A model generated the notes under the pieces. The model was given only the letters and a program-made list of their open reading frames with translations, did not search any database and was not told where the DNA came from. Below are positions 6,956-7,675 of a DNA stretch of 7,675 nucleotides, piece after piece. The position numbers were made by a program, and so were the translations under genes. Numbering within the stretch: position 1 is the first letter of the stretch; each line of letters starts with the position of its first letter. Origin of the DNA: an uncultured Bacteroidota bacterium (GTDB taxonomy: Bacteria > Bacteroidota > Bacteroidia > Chitinophagales > Chitinophagaceae); the NCBI GenBank assembly GCA_903825095.1, contig CAIJZF010000180.1, positions 1-7,675 on the forward strand, read 5' to 3'.

Positions 6956-6972
6956 TCTTCATTTAATGAAGA
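6956..6972. repeat. 17-bp near-perfect palindrome in the divergent promoter region
   Basis: TCTTCATT and AATGAAGA are perfect inverted 8-bp arms around one central T. No T-tract follows on the plus strand, so a terminator is unlikely. The symmetry suits a dimeric repressor or activator site. It lies about 64 bp upstream of the first peptidase start codon, just upstream of its candidate -7 element. No regulator is visible in the window. Confidence 0.5.
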
Positions 6973-7024
6973 ATATTTACAACAATAGATTCCTATTTAT
7001 TTTTTAATTTAAACCAATACAAGT

Positions 7025-7074
7025 TATTGATATTGAATTATTTATATTATTTATAAATCAATATTATTCAATAT
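7025..7074. repeat. Cluster of inverted TATTGA motifs upstream of the helicase
   Basis: TATTGA occurs twice in tandem (7025-7030, 7031-7036) and its complement TCAATA twice on the other side (7058-7063, 7068-7073). The longest perfect pair is ATATTGAAT (7030-7038) with ATTCAATAT (7066-7074). An inner pair, TTTATA/TATAAA, gives an alternative fold. The block may be a binding-site array or a cruciform-prone stretch. Part of the symmetry is expected by chance in DNA this AT-rich. Confidence 0.42.
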
Positions 7075-7102
7075 TTATGCTTAAATAGCGCATATAATAA
7101 AC

Positions 7103-7110
7103 TACCTTCG
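7103..7110 (+). promoter_or_regulatory. Candidate promoter -7 element for the DEAD-box helicase
   Basis: TACCTTCG differs by one base from the Bacteroidota consensus TAnnTTTG and lies 17 bp before the helicase ATG, implying a very short leader. No TTG-type -33 element is seen at the usual distance. Support is modest. Confidence 0.35.
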
Positions 7111-7127
7111 CGTCACATTTACGCTAT

Positions 7128-7675
7128 ATGACATTTCAAGAATTAAATTTAAATACCCCTTTATTAAGAGCCATTGAAGAACTAGGTTTTAAGGAACCAA
7201 CCACTATTCAGCACAGGGTTTTTCCTATAGTGATGTCGGGTAGAGATGTATGTGGAATTGCACAAACAGGAACAGGTAAAACATTTGCTTATTTACTTCC
7301 TTGTTTAAGACAATGGAAATTTGATAAAAATAAAGATCCTCAAATTTTAGTTTTAGTACCTACTAGAGAATTAGTCGTACAAGTAGTGGAAGCTGCAAAT
7401 AAATTAACGCCTTATATGAGTGTGTCTGCAGTTGGCGTATTTGGAGGAGTGAATATTAATACACAACAAATAGCATTAGAAAGCGGGGCCGATATTATTG
7501 TAGCTACTCCAGGTCGATTATTTGACTTAATCATGAACGGCGCCTTTAAAACAAAAATGATTAAAAAACTAGTCATTGATGAAATGGATGAAATGTTGAA
7601 CCTTGGTTTTAGAAAACAAATCACGAATATTTTAGAATTACTTCCCGCTAAAAGACAGAACTTACTTTTTTCAGC
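7128..7675 (+). CDS. DEAD-box RNA helicase with DEMD motif II, N-terminal part (cut by window edge)
   Basis: The frame opens at ATG 7128 and runs off the right edge after 182 full codons, so only the first RecA-like domain is visible. Motifs appear in order: an aromatic F3 and Q-motif (GFKEPTTIQ, Q28), Walker A AQTGTGKT (45-52), PTREL (78-82), GG (106-107), TPGR (127-130), motif II DEMD (151-154), and the start of the SAT motif at the very end. These proteins use ATP to unwind short RNA duplexes, in ribosome assembly, mRNA decay or cold adaptation. The ATP and magnesium residues (K51, D151, E152) are intact. The third position of motif II is Met instead of Ala, and I recall DEVD/DEMD variants in a Bacteroidota subgroup with the same VMSG and NLGFR surroundings. 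It is transcribed divergently from the peptidase pair. The second RecA domain and any C-terminal extension are outside the window. Confidence 0.93.
   Translation, partial: MTFQELNLNTPLLRAIEELGFKEPTTIQHRVFPIVMSGRDVCGIAQTGTGKTFAYLLPCLRQWKFDKNKDPQILVLVPTRELVVQVVEAANKLTPYMSVSAVGVFGGVNINTQQIALESGADIIVATPGRLFDLIMNGAFKTKMIKKLVIDEMDEMLNLGFRKQITNILELLPAKRQNLLFS

Larger units (their letters stand above)
6893..7127. promoter_or_regulatory. AT-rich divergent promoter region
   Basis: This 235-bp stretch separates the minus-strand peptidase pair from the plus-strand helicase, so it should carry both promoters. On the minus strand, TATATTTAG (about 6928-6936) resembles the TAnnTTTG -7 element, about 40 bp before the peptidase start. 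On the plus strand a candidate lies at 7103-7110. It also holds the two dyads listed separately. I see no coding potential in it. Confidence 0.5.

Noticed and set aside
7412..7624. Minus-strand 70-codon open frame
   Set aside because: Antisense to the helicase core between the GG and DEMD motifs, which are unambiguous on the plus strand.
1..7675. Mobile element, CRISPR array, toxin-antitoxin pair, phage or defence island
   Set aside because: No transposase, integrase, regularly spaced repeats, tRNA-end duplication beside tRNA-Pro, or defence-type domains were found on either strand. Gene content and spacing look like ordinary chromosome.

Overview
The window reads as ordinary chromosomal DNA of a low-GC member of the Bacteroidota, most likely Chitinophagales/Chitinophagaceae. 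The pointers are the AT-rich base composition, start codons without Shine-Dalgarno sequences, candidate promoters of the Bacteroidota TAnnTTTG type, a DUF4199 gene, and protein families (degenerate dihydroorotase, GT4, DEMD-box helicase) whose closest remembered relatives are from that phylum. The taxonomic placement is from remembered family features, not from a search.

Layout. Positions 1-3122 (minus strand) hold a compact four-gene unit read right to left: a dihydroorotase-like protein, a DUF4199 membrane protein, a membrane-anchored family 2 glycosyltransferase, and the N-terminal part of a family 4 glycosyltransferase that runs off the left edge. Gaps are 20, 8 and 18 bp, so this looks like one operon. 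Positions 3123-3549 hold a plus-strand tRNA-Pro(GGG) with encoded CCA, a strong terminator, and a run of inverted repeats lying between the convergent tRNA and peptidase transcripts. Positions 3550-6892 (minus strand) hold two tandem, related, secreted M1-family zinc metallopeptidases 34 bp apart. Positions 6893-7127 are a very AT-rich divergent promoter region with several dyads. From 7128 to the right edge (plus strand) lies the N-terminal part of a DEAD-box RNA helicase whose motif II reads DEMD.

How the parts relate. The two glycosyltransferases and the DUF4199 protein suggest envelope glycan or glycolipid work at the inner membrane. The dihydroorotase-like protein has lost most of the metal-binding residues of true dihydroorotases and is probably not a working pyrimidine enzyme by itself. 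The M1 pair probably trims peptides outside the cytoplasm. No mobile element, CRISPR array, phage or defence module is visible, and I do not see a clearly new multi-gene system. The best second-look items are the degenerate dihydroorotase, the paired M1 enzymes, the mirrored terminator region and the dyads in the divergent promoter region.
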